Shown in pieces: positions 17,531 through 24,407 of a DNA stretch of 29,252 nucleotides. Under the pieces are notes generated by a model. It saw nothing but the letters and a program-made list of their open reading frames with translations, had not been told where the DNA came from and did no database searches. The stretch covers positions 1 through 29,252 of the IMG/VR virus record IMGVR_UViG_3300020419_000066; one strand, given 5' to 3'. The position numbers and the translations under genes were made by a program. This DNA comes from a virus. The stretch's first letter is position 1. Each line of letters begins with the position of its first letter.

Positions 17531-19654
17531 TTATGATCCTACTAAAGTTTTCTTGTTTACGCTTCCACCGAGAAGGGAAGCAGTACGAGTTTTGTTTCTA
17601 AAATTAGGTCCTCTTGTCTGACCTTGCTTTGTTGCATTTGGATCTTCATCACCTATACGAACAACATCTTTAGGTGCAAAGAAAGATCCACTGGATTGTT
17701 TTTTCTTGCTATCTTTTTTAGCTTTTGCTGTATTGATTTTTAATTCTTCTGTGGTCGTACCCCAAGCTTCGGCTACTTCATCTAGAGTTAACCCATAAGC
17801 CGATAGATCTAAATCTTCATTAGCTAACCAGAAGGTAGTTACATATTCTTGGTCCGTACCTCTAGCATCTAAAATCATTTGTTGAACAAGGAAGTTAGTT
17901 ACACCAAGCTCATTATCGGCAATACCATCACCGCCTACACCATAGGTCCAATCATCGCCAGCCTTCCAGGAGTAATCTGTTAAGTAACGCATTGCTTCTT
18001 CGGCTGTTAATGTTCTTCCTTCTCCATAAACAAGCTGTATTAAATTTCCTAAACCTTCGTATTGGCTATGATCTTGTATATTATCTAAACTCCATTTCTG
18101 AGAATTATCTAATCCAGAAACAAAGAGTACAGATTCAGCTAACCAATCAGATAAGAATTGATCCATATCGGCTTCAGATATTGTTCCGTTATATTGACCA
18201 GTATATTCTTTTACGAGTTCAAAATAATCGCCCATAGTTTTAGAGGACATAATTACGCCAGTTGTTTCACCCTGGTCTATCATTGTGTTCCAGAAAGCTG
18301 TTAATTTAACTTGGTCTTCTTCTGTTAAAGATCCGTCTTCGCCTGTAGCAAACAGACCTTCTATTTCACTATAGTAACCAACAAGCTCATCTGTTGTATC
18401 AGATCCAGTTGTTACTAAAATTCCTTCTAATGTTGTTTTAACAGTGTCATAAGTTTCTTGATCTAAGCCTGTATTGCCAACAGTGTTAGTATCGCCATCA
18501 CCATCACCATCGCCATCGCTAGATGAAACAGTTGTAGAAGTAAGAGTCATGCCTTCATAACCCTTGTTATCTTTTCCAACAAGCTGTCCGTTATCATTCC
18601 AATACATTGCAAAATCAATATCTTCGCTGAAAAAAGGGTTTCTACCACCACCAGCAAGGACAGTTGAAAAAATAAACCCTTTAGATCCATCTTCAAATGT
18701 ATGTTCTTCTATTTGCTCTGCTGATAGTCCTGTTTTTAAAATACCATCTGGTATACCATCGCCATCTTCATCTGTAGATCCTGTAAGCCAAACATCACCA
18801 GATTCTAAACCACTAGCAATAGTTGTATAACTTACATCAGTTGACTGTGTCTCTGCTGTAACAATATCAGTAGTAGTAGTTGCTCCAGCAACATAATCAA
18901 CGCCAGTAAACTGATCTGCATTTATAGTTTCGACTTCAGCTCCAGTTCCGTCTTCTATTCTATAAGTGTCAAGTTCCCCATCACCATTTGAATCAAAACC
19001 ATAAGCAAGATTACCATTAGCCAATTCAATTGGCTCAGTATTTATTGTCGATACATTTTCAAGTGTGTCGTTACCATCACCGCCAACAATAGAATCTTCA
19101 CCAGTTGCACCAGGTATGGAATCCTCCTGGCTAGATCCTGTGATTGGTGTTCTTGTTCCGTCATCAAGACCTATAAATTGTCCATCTTTGGACCACACAT
19201 AATTTGCATTTTCTATTCCAATGCTACTACCAAAATCAATATTAAGATTTTGTGTAAAAGTTCCGTCAGAGTTTTCAGTCCAAGTAGATTGTTCGTTATC
19301 AAACCCAAGTGTCTGCCAGTTAGGATCTAAAACAAAATCAGGAGTTACAGATTCAACATCAATACTAGCAGAAGAAGTAGCCCCATCAGCACCAGCAATT
19401 TGAGGAGTGTTATCAGTTGTCTCACCTGAAACAGTAGAGAGTAAAGTGGTGTCAAGACCAGTTGTTTTAAGAGTTGAATTAGCATCTATTGTTTCTCCCT
19501 CGGCTGGCACAACCTCATCAGGACCAACACCAGCATCATTATTCATTAAAGATCCACCAGAAGAGGAGACAGCATTAGCTGTTTGATTGTTTGGTCCCAT
19601 TAACAAATTAGGATCTATTCCGCTAAGATCTAACTCTAATCCTGTTGTACTCAT
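17531..19654 (-). CDS. Acidic calcium-motif-rich protein (RTX-, TSP3- and EF-hand-like segments)
   Basis: 707 aa, extremely rich in Asp, Glu, Gly, Thr and Ser. Visible motifs: an RTX-type turn GGDGNDTLEN (~190-200), an EF-hand/dockerin-like loop DSNGDGELDTYR (~221-232), a thrombospondin-3-like DEDGDGIPDG (~295-304), and a DGDGDGDGD run (~380-388) encoded by a 6-bp microsatellite. The second half has degenerate helix-loop-helix units: GEDGSLTEED (~438), YNGTISEADMDQFL (~486), EGRTLTAEEAMRYL (~543) and GGDGIADNEL (~577). The C-terminus is basic and ends KTRTASLLGG...NKKTLVGS. There is no signal peptide. It sits between the 165-aa protein and the portal gene, so a virion or assembly protein is likely. 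Calcium binding follows from the motifs and is not proven. Confidence 0.6.
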   Translation of the reverse strand: MSTTGLELDLSGIDPNLLMGPNNQTANAVSSSGGSLMNNDAGVGPDEVVPAEGETIDANSTLKTTGLDTTLLSTVSGETTDNTPQIAGADGATSSASIDVESVTPDFVLDPNWQTLGFDNEQSTWTENSDGTFTQNLNIDFGSSIGIENANYVWSKDGQFIGLDDGTRTPITGSSQEDSIPGATGEDSIVGGDGNDTLENVSTINTEPIELANGNLAYGFDSNGDGELDTYRIEDGTGAEVETINADQFTGVDYVAGATTTTDIVTAETQSTDVSYTTIASGLESGDVWLTGSTDEDGDGIPDGILKTGLSAEQIEEHTFEDGSKGFIFSTVLAGGGRNPFFSEDIDFAMYWNDNGQLVGKDNKGYEGMTLTSTTVSSSDGDGDGDGDTNTVGNTGLDQETYDTVKTTLEGILVTTGSDTTDELVGYYSEIEGLFATGEDGSLTEEDQVKLTAFWNTMIDQGETTGVIMSSKTMGDYFELVKEYTGQYNGTISEADMDQFLSDWLAESVLFVSGLDNSQKWSLDNIQDHSQYEGLGNLIQLVYGEGRTLTAEEAMRYLTDYSWKAGDDWTYGVGGDGIADNELGVTNFLVQQMILDARGTDQEYVTTFWLANEDLDLSAYGLTLDEVAEAWGTTTEELKINTAKAKKDSKKKQSSGSFFAPKDVVRIGDEDPNATKQGQTRGPNFRNKTRTASLLGGSVNKKTLVGS

Positions 19655-19693
19655 TTACTTTCCTTCTGGGGTATTGTTAAAAATTTTTTTGAC

Positions 19694-20191
19694 CTATGAG
19701 TCCAAAGTATCAAGAATTAAACTTTCTAATTCTTCATCTGGTGTCATAGTTATTTGATCTAAAGGAACAAAGCCCTGGTCTGCACCTTGCTCAATAATCT
19801 GATCTGAAGTTGCACCATCGGTAATACCAAAAGCACCAGCATAGGCTACTGGAGTCGGTGACATCAATCCCATTGGACCAGTGACGATTGTACTCTTCCT
19901 GGAAAACCTTCTCATCAGCATTTCTTTTGTTCTTTGAACCATATCTTTATAACGAATAACTGGATCAGGAGATATAGTTTCACCTTCATTGATCATAGTT
20001 GGATCTATTGGATCCCCAGCATTTAACATAATGCTTTCACCAGTTGTTGGATCTATGAAAGATTTCTTGTTTGAATATTCAGTTGTATACGATTCCGTTA
20101 CTGGTGCTACTGGATCTGTCTCCAAAGGATCATTTGGATTAGCTTGCGCTTGTGTTTCCACTGGAACATATACTTTCTTTGTTTTAGCCAA
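19694..20191 (-). CDS. Hypothetical protein in head-gene cluster (165 aa)
   Basis: 165 aa; N-terminal half polar and Pro/Thr/Asp-rich, then a basic helix MVQRTKEMLMRRFSRKSTIV followed by TGPMGL and an acidic end. The R-K-S-T-hydrophobic-x-TG-x-x-G-L turn is a motif I associate with small proteins near the terminase of BPP-1-like phages. Translation starts at a TTG (20191) inside the end of the terminase large subunit gene, with AAGGA nine bases upstream; no ATG fits better. The 8-bp overlap suggests coupling to terminase translation. Role unknown; head completion or linkage to the terminase are possibilities only. Confidence 0.6.
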   Translation of the reverse strand: MAKTKKVYVPVETQAQANPNDPLETDPVAPVTESYTTEYSNKKSFIDPTTGESIMLNAGDPIDPTMINEGETISPDPVIRYKDMVQRTKEMLMRRFSRKSTIVTGPMGLMSPTPVAYAGAFGITDGATSDQIIEQGADQGFVPLDQITMTPDEELESLILDTLDS

Positions 20192-21485
20192 TTGCTTTCA
20201 TCCTTTTATCAGATCCCAACGGATCCCATTTATTATCAGCAAAACTTTGTGGAGCTTGCTGGACTTGTTGTTGTTTTAAACCGACTGCCATATACCGAAA
20301 GGCATCCGCTCCGTGGCTGGTCCAATCGTGGACTGGCGTAGCTCGGAAAGATCTGGTCCTCTCATTGTAAGCTCGGTGATAATGCCGAAGAGCTTCGATA
20401 CCATCTTTGCAATTTTTGACATCGAACATGCACCTGGGAAGCATCATCTTCACAGCATGAATGCCATCTTCTATTGGCAATTTCGGAACAACCCTAAAAT
20501 TAATTCCAAGATCATAAGCTACTTCTCTTCTGGATCTTCCTGTACCAAGTTCACGGACCTCAATATCATGTGGTGCATTGTGTGTGCCGTATAAATATTC
20601 TTTATCTTCCAGGACACCAACAAAATGCGGAAGCCCCTCGTTTCTTACTTCATAATAATCGATAACAGATACAGCTCCACCTCTGGATGTTTGTGCAAAC
20701 CATATGGCAGTGCTATCGTTAAGACCAAGATCCCAGTAGGTATCAACCCTAAGAGAAGGATCGTAAGGGCATGTTGTAATTTTTCCATCTTCTTGTAACT
20801 GTTCCATCTCGGATCCAAAAATAGATCCTGGTATATTGGCTACCCAGCTACACTCAAACTCCTGATTGTATTGATCTGGAGACATGGTTTGTGATGCCTG
20901 GCGTAATTCCTCTTCATCTAATATATTTGTTTCACTAGCCTTATACAAAGCCGTATACCACTCAGGCTGTATTTCTCCATTCTCATAAAGATCATAAAAC
21001 ATATTATGTCCTTTAGGAGTTCCAATGAAATAACAAAAACCTTTTCTATCGGATAGAGCTGGTCTTATTACTTCTGGAAAGACACTCTCTGGCATGTCAG
21101 CGACCTCATCGATAACACAACCATCTAAATATATACCTCTAAGACTGTCTGGATTTTCCGATCCTAGGAGAGTTATTCTTGCTCCATTCGGAAGATCACA
21201 TCGCAATTCTGTTTCATTAAATTTTATATTGGGAATCTTACTTGTAAATTGTTTTATATAATCCCATGCCACCGATTTAGCTTGTCGGTATGTGGGAGCT
21301 ACATAGGCAAATCTTGGATTTTTTTTATCGCTAAGAATGCTTGCTCGTAGTAAATGATTTATAGCCATAACAGTCTTGCCGAATCTTCTATGGCAAACTA
21401 TTACAGCCCATCTATGATTGTCTAACTCCTGGTGCAGATCATTCTGCAAAGGTCTGGGAGTATAGGGTATGATTACCTCAGTCAA
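20184..21485 (-). CDS. terL: Terminase large subunit
   Basis: 433 aa with both enzymatic parts. The ATPase has Walker A CHRRFGKT (residues 31-38), an adenine-binding-like N-terminal RPLQNDLHQELDNHRW, Walker B CVIDE (123-127) and a FIGTPKGHN coupling motif (~153-161). The C-terminal RNase H-like nuclease has TYWDLGLNDSTAI with Asp252, and the final GADAFRY aspartate near residue 400. It pumps DNA into the prohead through the portal and cuts concatemers. The start is a TTG at 21485 with GAGGAG nine bases upstream; the frame has an upstream stop and no alternative ATG. Divergence around it is low and the gene looks intact. Confidence 0.95.
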   Translation of the reverse strand: MTEVIIPYTPRPLQNDLHQELDNHRWAVIVCHRRFGKTVMAINHLLRASILSDKKNPRFAYVAPTYRQAKSVAWDYIKQFTSKIPNIKFNETELRCDLPNGARITLLGSENPDSLRGIYLDGCVIDEVADMPESVFPEVIRPALSDRKGFCYFIGTPKGHNMFYDLYENGEIQPEWYTALYKASETNILDEEELRQASQTMSPDQYNQEFECSWVANIPGSIFGSEMEQLQEDGKITTCPYDPSLRVDTYWDLGLNDSTAIWFAQTSRGGAVSVIDYYEVRNEGLPHFVGVLEDKEYLYGTHNAPHDIEVRELGTGRSRREVAYDLGINFRVVPKLPIEDGIHAVKMMLPRCMFDVKNCKDGIEALRHYHRAYNERTRSFRATPVHDWTSHGADAFRYMAVGLKQQQVQQAPQSFADNKWDPLGSDKRMKAIG

Positions 21486-21712
21486 TGTGTGTGTCTCCTC
21501 GATAGGTGTAAAAGCATATAAGCTTCACGGACTTTTCTTTTGGGGGTACGCCTTACCTTTTTTGTAGGTTTGGAGTCGTGAATGGAGTCACGATCATTTT
21601 ATTCCCACAGATCTGCCAATATTAAGGGGAACCATACCCCTCAGATCTGTCAGCAATCGCATGCGCGCATAGAAAGCCGACACGCACCGCATTGCATAAC
21701 CATCATAGCCAC
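21486..21712. other. Structured non-coding region between terminase genes (candidate packaging site)
   Basis: No convincing gene on either strand. It holds a hairpin TCGTGA/TCACGA (21576-21581, 21588-21593) and a nested hairpin whose outer 9-bp arms are ACAGATCTG (21607-21615) and CAGATCTGT (21642-21650), with an inner AGGGG/CCCCT stem (21625-21629, 21637-21641). A GC-rich palindrome with the core TGCGCGCA lies near 21660-21670. Upstream of the terminase start there is only the SD of terL. The location next to the terminase genes makes a pac or cos site plausible, and so does an RNA control element for terL; neither is shown. Confidence 0.45.
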
Positions 21713-21844
21713 CTACAGTAATGTATCTCTTGGTCTAGCATATCCATACTTGCTAGGTCTTCCACCTAGGTCTACTGGTCCTTGCTTCTTCTTATTGCTT
21801 TGATCTGTTGTTGGCTTAACACCTGGTGGTAATAGATTATTCAT
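21713..21844 (-). CDS. Small hypothetical protein (43 aa)
   Basis: A short gene from ATG 21844 to stop 21713, beginning MNNLLPPGVKPTTDQSNKKK and ending with DLGGRPSKYGYARPRDTLL. The GGRPSKY turn resembles basic N-termini of DNA-binding terminase small subunits, so a packaging accessory role is a guess. It starts seven bases after the terminase small subunit stop, with no strong SD, and would rely on coupling to that gene. Codon usage fits its neighbours. Moderately supported; it could be a remnant. Confidence 0.5.
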   Translation of the reverse strand: MNNLLPPGVKPTTDQSNKKKQGPVDLGGRPSKYGYARPRDTLL

Positions 21845-21851
21845 GTTGAGC

Positions 21852-22250
21852 TTACCCATCTTCATTGCCCCATCGAATAGTTATCTCACCACTGTCTTGC
21901 TTGTCCTCTACCTTGTTGCGTAAAGATCCTCGTGGCTGTAGTTGAGTCCTTCTCTTATCAAGCCAATAGGACATCTTATCCCTTCTTAATATCTCTGTAT
22001 GCTTCTCTTTAACATCTATTGGATAGCTCTCATTCCACATGTCTAACAGTTGGTCTGAGATCTTCTCAGCTTGTAATGCTCTAGCCTTCATATACTCTTC
22101 AAAGTTCTCGTCACTGTCTTGCACATGGCGTAGAACAGTCCTGTCCGAAGGCATGCCATCGTCAGTACAGATCTGTCTTAGACTCTCACCATCTATGATG
22201 CGATCTAAGATCTCTTTAAATGTAGTCTTGTTAACTCTTGCTTTAGCCAT
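21852..22250 (-). CDS. terS: Terminase small subunit
   Basis: 132 aa. The block RIIDGESLRQICTDDGMPSD, then RTVLRHVQDSDENFEEYMKA, then RALQAEKISDQLLDMW is the typical HTH plus helical-hairpin pattern of phage terminase small subunits of this class. C-terminal residues are charged and end in EITIRWGNEDG, the usual short tail that contacts the large subunit. It recognises the packaging site on phage DNA and regulates the large subunit. It is adjacent to the 46-aa gene (stop and start abut) and lies upstream of terL with a small gene and non-coding region between. Confidence 0.85.
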   Translation of the reverse strand: MAKARVNKTTFKEILDRIIDGESLRQICTDDGMPSDRTVLRHVQDSDENFEEYMKARALQAEKISDQLLDMWNESYPIDVKEKHTEILRRDKMSYWLDKRRTQLQPRGSLRNKVEDKQDSGEITIRWGNEDG

Positions 22251-22391
22251 TTAACCTACTAATGTTTTCTTCTTTTTCTTGGGGAAGCCAGCTTTCATGT
22301 TGGCATACGATTTATCAGACACAGTGCTATCTTTCTTGCTTCGACTTGTTCCAGCCTTCTTACGAGCATTCATGTTCTTGTATAAGCTCAT
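22251..22391 (-). CDS. Small basic protein (46 aa) with KKTLVG tail
   Basis: ATG at 22391, stop at 22251. The product begins MSLYKNMNARKKAGTSRSKK, is strongly basic, and ends in a Lys run followed by TLVG. I recall similar MSLY-start, KAG-containing basic mini-proteins next to terminase genes of marine phages, but their function is unknown to me. Its ATG overlaps the upstream 41-aa gene in an ATGA arrangement, and its stop abuts the terS start, so the three are translationally coupled. A nucleic-acid or virion accessory role is plausible from charge alone. Confidence 0.72.
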   Translation of the reverse strand: MSLYKNMNARKKAGTSRSKKDSTVSDKSYANMKAGFPKKKKKTLVG

Positions 22392-22513
22392 AGTAAAAAC
22401 AATACTGTTGCTACGACCAATGTAATGCCAAGAAGCTTATATAAGCCTGGTGTTGTTAGTCCTTCAAAGTATTCCAATAATGTGTCTTCAAATTTGTCTA
22501 ATAGTACTCTCAT
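22388..22513 (-). CDS. Small single-pass membrane protein (41 aa)
   Basis: ATG at 22513, stop at 22388, with AGGAG seven bases upstream of the start. The N-terminal half is amphipathic and acidic (DKFEDTLLEYFEG). The C-terminal half is one hydrophobic helix, LYKLLGITLVVATVLFLL, that ends the protein. It overlaps the next gene by four bases (ATGA). In T7 a small holin gene sits beside terS, so a holin-like lysis role is possible, but sequence similarity to any holin was not recognised. Confidence 0.62.
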   Translation of the reverse strand: MRVLLDKFEDTLLEYFEGLTTPGLYKLLGITLVVATVLFLL

Positions 22514-22660
22514 AGTCCTCTCCTGATTATACCCCTCTCAAGGCTAGTCCCAGAGCAAGACAAAGCAAAGGACTGCCGATGAGTCTACTAGCCAATAGGG
22601 AGGAGGTAATGATTTTTTTGATTTATTTGTGATATAAGGTGCGCACAAAAATGCTCTAGG
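22514..22660 (-). promoter_or_regulatory. Structured leader before the packaging genes
   Basis: 147 bp without a gene. A 7-bp inverted repeat GGCTAGT (22542-22548) and ACTAGCC (22587-22593) encloses a small GACT/AGTC stem (22571-22574, 22582-22585). On the minus-strand RNA, ACCTCCTCCC (about 22608-22599) is an anti-Shine-Dalgarno-like stretch that could pair with AGGAG before the 41-aa gene. A TATAAT-like hexamer is at 22531-22526, but it has no -35 and lies too close to the start. The function is inferred as post-transcriptional control or a late promoter region. Confidence 0.4.
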
Positions 22661-23149
22661 TTATCTATTATTAAGCGAATTTGACTGCATTGGCAACACT
22701 TTATGCTCAATATTTTGTGTGTTTGGCTTCAGTGTGTACCAGAGCTTGTAGAGTGCATCCAGGTATCGTCTCTTCACAGTCCTGTAATTGATGTGCAAGA
22801 TCTTTCCAATCTTGGACCATTGTGGTCCTCTGTCACGAAATGCTCCGCTATGATTTACAGCCCAGATAAGCTTTCTCTCTTCAAGTGTGCAATGCTCACT
22901 TAGCATTTCTATGACAAGATCGTATCGGTCAATTTGTTTTGGTGTAGGTTTAGGAAGTCGTGACTTGCCTTTGCTATAGCCATAAGCAGTCCATTCTGTC
23001 TTGTAGTCCATCCAATGTGTTAGCCTTTGTTTTACCCTCACAGAAGGCATCATCTTTTCAGTCTCGCATGCTTCCGCTAATAGGTTATCCAGGTGATCTA
23101 TGCCATTGTTAAGTATGAGATCTATCTCATGCTGTTTAATAGTCTGCAT
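22661..23149 (-). CDS. DUF6362-like helix-turn-helix protein
   Basis: 162 aa. The C-terminal two-thirds matches the DUF6362 pattern known from phages: LPKPTPKQIDRYDLVIEMLS, TLEERKLIWAVNHSG, then a helix-turn-helix WSKIGKILHINYRTVKRRYL. The spacing of the last part is like sigma-factor region 4 or terminase-type HTH. It lies at the end of the leftward block and just before the packaging genes, so late-gene regulation is a reasonable inference; a packaging-related role is the alternative. It starts 14 bp inside the preceding 122-aa gene. Confidence 0.62.
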   Translation of the reverse strand: MQTIKQHEIDLILNNGIDHLDNLLAEACETEKMMPSVRVKQRLTHWMDYKTEWTAYGYSKGKSRLPKPTPKQIDRYDLVIEMLSEHCTLEERKLIWAVNHSGAFRDRGPQWSKIGKILHINYRTVKRRYLDALYKLWYTLKPNTQNIEHKVLPMQSNSLNNR

Positions 23150-23504
23150 GCTTAATCCATTCTTGCTTTTGATTGTAGTCCATATTGCTAACTCGCAGTG
23201 CTAGATCCTTCCAGGCATCTCTGGACATGCTACTGCTGGCTCTTGTTAGCTTCTTATGTGTCATGTTCTCGACATAGCCATGCTTTTGGCTTTTGTCTTT
23301 TGCTACGACATAATAAGCATTCATATGCTTAACTGTGTCTTGCAATGTCTTGCTTAGATCTGCCTGTCTTATATTAGCCTGGCTAACTGATGGCTTGCAG
23401 TCACTTGCTTTTTTTAAGTTAATTTTTTTTAGGTGATTAAGCAGATCTTGGGCTGATTCGTTGCCCTTGCTTATATAAGCCTTTTCGTTATCACAATTCG
23501 TCAT
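23136..23504 (-). CDS. Hypothetical protein (122 aa)
   Basis: 122 aa, basic and polar, with helical segments (SAQDLLNHLKKINLKKASDC and AWKDLALRVSNMDYNQKQEW) and two or three Cys without a clear metal-binding pattern. No family was recognised. GGAGG-like sequence lies 9 bases before the ATG, and the gene overlaps its upstream neighbour by four bases (ATGA) and the next by 14 bp, as in a coupled operon. Its neighbours are HTH and zinc-ribbon-like proteins, so it may belong to a regulatory set. Function unknown. Confidence 0.6.
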   Translation of the reverse strand: MTNCDNEKAYISKGNESAQDLLNHLKKINLKKASDCKPSVSQANIRQADLSKTLQDTVKHMNAYYVVAKDKSQKHGYVENMTHKKLTRASSSMSRDAWKDLALRVSNMDYNQKQEWIKHADY

Positions 23505-23782
23505 GTTTGTAAATCCTCCTCCATATTGCCCTTAATTTTGCTAAGTAATTCTTTTGCGGAAACAGTTCGAAGTCCGCTCCGATTGCATTCCAATCCCATT
23601 CTGGCTTCTGCTTCTCTTCTCGTTTTTTCAAAACAATCTGTCCTTAATTCTCCTGTTTGAAAGTTAAGCTCGTAACAGTGTAGTTGGTTCTTGCCGTTGA
23701 AAACCCATCCACCGAGATGGCTGTAATGGATCCTATTGCAGACGAAACATTTACCAACACTTACAACCTTCTTCTTTCCCAC
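23501..23782 (-). CDS. Small zinc-ribbon-like protein (93 aa)
   Basis: 93 aa with Cys12-x2-Cys15 (KCFVCNRIH), a His19, Cys36 in QLHCYEL and Cys50 in RTDCFEK, which could form a four-Cys or Cys/His zinc site. The C-terminal half is helical and charged. It starts at GTG (23782) in a TAGTG junction with the preceding stop; no better ATG lies nearby. It could act in nucleic-acid or protein binding. The zinc site is seen only as a pattern of residues. Confidence 0.55.
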   Translation of the reverse strand: MGKKKVVSVGKCFVCNRIHYSHLGGWVFNGKNQLHCYELNFQTGELRTDCFEKTRREAEARMGLECNRSGLRTVSAKELLSKIKGNMEEDLQT

Positions 23783-24012
23783 TAATGATCAGCCCAGATC
23801 TTTACCAAAGACACACCAACATCCATCCAGTCAGCCTTCTTCCAGCCAGCTCCAGTAAACTTGTTTGGTCTAATGCCAAGAGCTTCCATGGCTTCTTGTG
23901 GTGAAACATCTTGGTCCATCCAAAATTGTAATTGTTCTGCCGTTATCATAAATATTTCGTCTTCTCTTCTTGGTTTGTTATCTACCATTCTAACTTTAGG
24001 TTCTGTTCGCAT
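23782..24012 (-). CDS. Hypothetical protein (76 aa)
   Basis: An upstream in-frame ATG exists at 24060, but it lies 65 bp inside the previous gene with no SD; the ATG at 24012 has GGAG eight bases upstream and is preferred. The 76-aa product starts MRTEPKVRMVDNKPRRE and has a helical middle with an AEQLQFWMDQDVSPQEAMEA pattern that recalls small HTH or adaptor proteins. No family was recognised. It overlaps the HTH gene by 17 bp and is coupled to the zinc-ribbon-like gene. Confidence 0.55.
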   Translation of the reverse strand: MRTEPKVRMVDNKPRREDEIFMITAEQLQFWMDQDVSPQEAMEALGIRPNKFTGAGWKKADWMDVGVSLVKIWADH

Positions 24013-24271
24013 GAAATTTCTCCGCCTTTTCTTTAGTTTGTGTGTTTTCAAACCATTCATAAAAATCTTTACTCGTCACTTCGCCAAGCGTGGCTGTTTG
24101 AACATTGAGAATATTATCTGGTCCAGGGAAATTAAAATTCTTGTCATACGCATCAAGAGTCCATCGTCTTATGATAGATCCATCACTAATGCCAAATCTA
24201 TGCGCAAGCTGTTTCCAGGTAATTTGCTTTTCACCTTTTGCTTGCGACTTCTTCCAATCTATTAAATACAT
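23996..24271 (-). CDS. Small HTH protein, Cro-like position
   Basis: 91 aa. Residues ~15-40 contain KQITWKQLAHRFGISDGSII followed by RRW, a good helix-turn-helix. The remainder is polar. It is the first leftward gene, transcribed away from the CI-like regulator, the classic place for a Cro-type repressor or early activator. AAGGA lies six bases before the ATG. The same HTH style occurs in terminase small subunits (MarR-unlike, Nu1-like), so the name Cro is positional. Expected targets are the operators in 24272-24407. Confidence 0.6.
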   Translation of the reverse strand: MYLIDWKKSQAKGEKQITWKQLAHRFGISDGSIIRRWTLDAYDKNFNFPGPDNILNVQTATLGEVTSKDFYEWFENTQTKEKAEKFHANRT

Positions 24272-24407
24272 TTCGAATCCTTTTTTGGCGTGTTAAATTT
24301 TTATCAACACATCTTGTTAACTTACTAATAATTTTTTGGGATTTCGAAAACTAATTCGTTTGACTTATTAAACCAAGTTAATATACTTTTTTGCGGAGGT
24401 CAATGAC
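24272..24407 (+). promoter_or_regulatory. Divergent switch region with sigma-70-type promoter and candidate operator
   Basis: Rightward promoter: -35 TTGACT at 24360-24365, 16-bp spacer, -10 TATACT at 24382-24387, then GGAGG at 24395-24399 and ATG at 24408. Candidate operator: TTGACTT (24360-24366) and AAGTTAA (24375-24381), an imperfect inverted repeat with an 8-bp centre that lies between and over the promoter boxes. A further half-site-like TTAACTT is at 24317-24323. A GTGTT/AACAC repeat lies near 24290-24310. The leftward promoter is less clear. The arrangement suggests autoregulation of the regulator. Confidence 0.65.

Noticed and set aside
18497-18525. Short GATGGC/GATGGT repeats considered as a non-coding microsatellite or CRISPR-like repeat
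   Set aside because: They are in frame, encode the Asp-Gly run of the 707-aa protein and have no spacers.
22526-22531. Perfect TATAAT on the minus strand before the 41-aa gene
   Set aside because: No -35 at 16-18 bp and the transcript would begin after the Shine-Dalgarno sequence.
22542-22593. tRNA-like acceptor pairing GGCTAGT/ACTAGCC with an internal stem-loop
   Set aside because: Only 52 bases long, no T-arm consensus (TTCGA) and no proper anticodon arm.
22609-22632. Seven-codon plus-strand reading frame with a strong GGAGGAGG site (MIFLIYL)
   Set aside because: No plus-strand gene follows for 1.7 kb and the same bases are better explained as a pyrimidine-rich stretch on the minus-strand RNA.
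24012-24060. Longer form of the 76-aa gene starting at 24060
   Set aside because: It would overlap the HTH gene by 65 bp, has no SD, and the ATG at 24012 has one.
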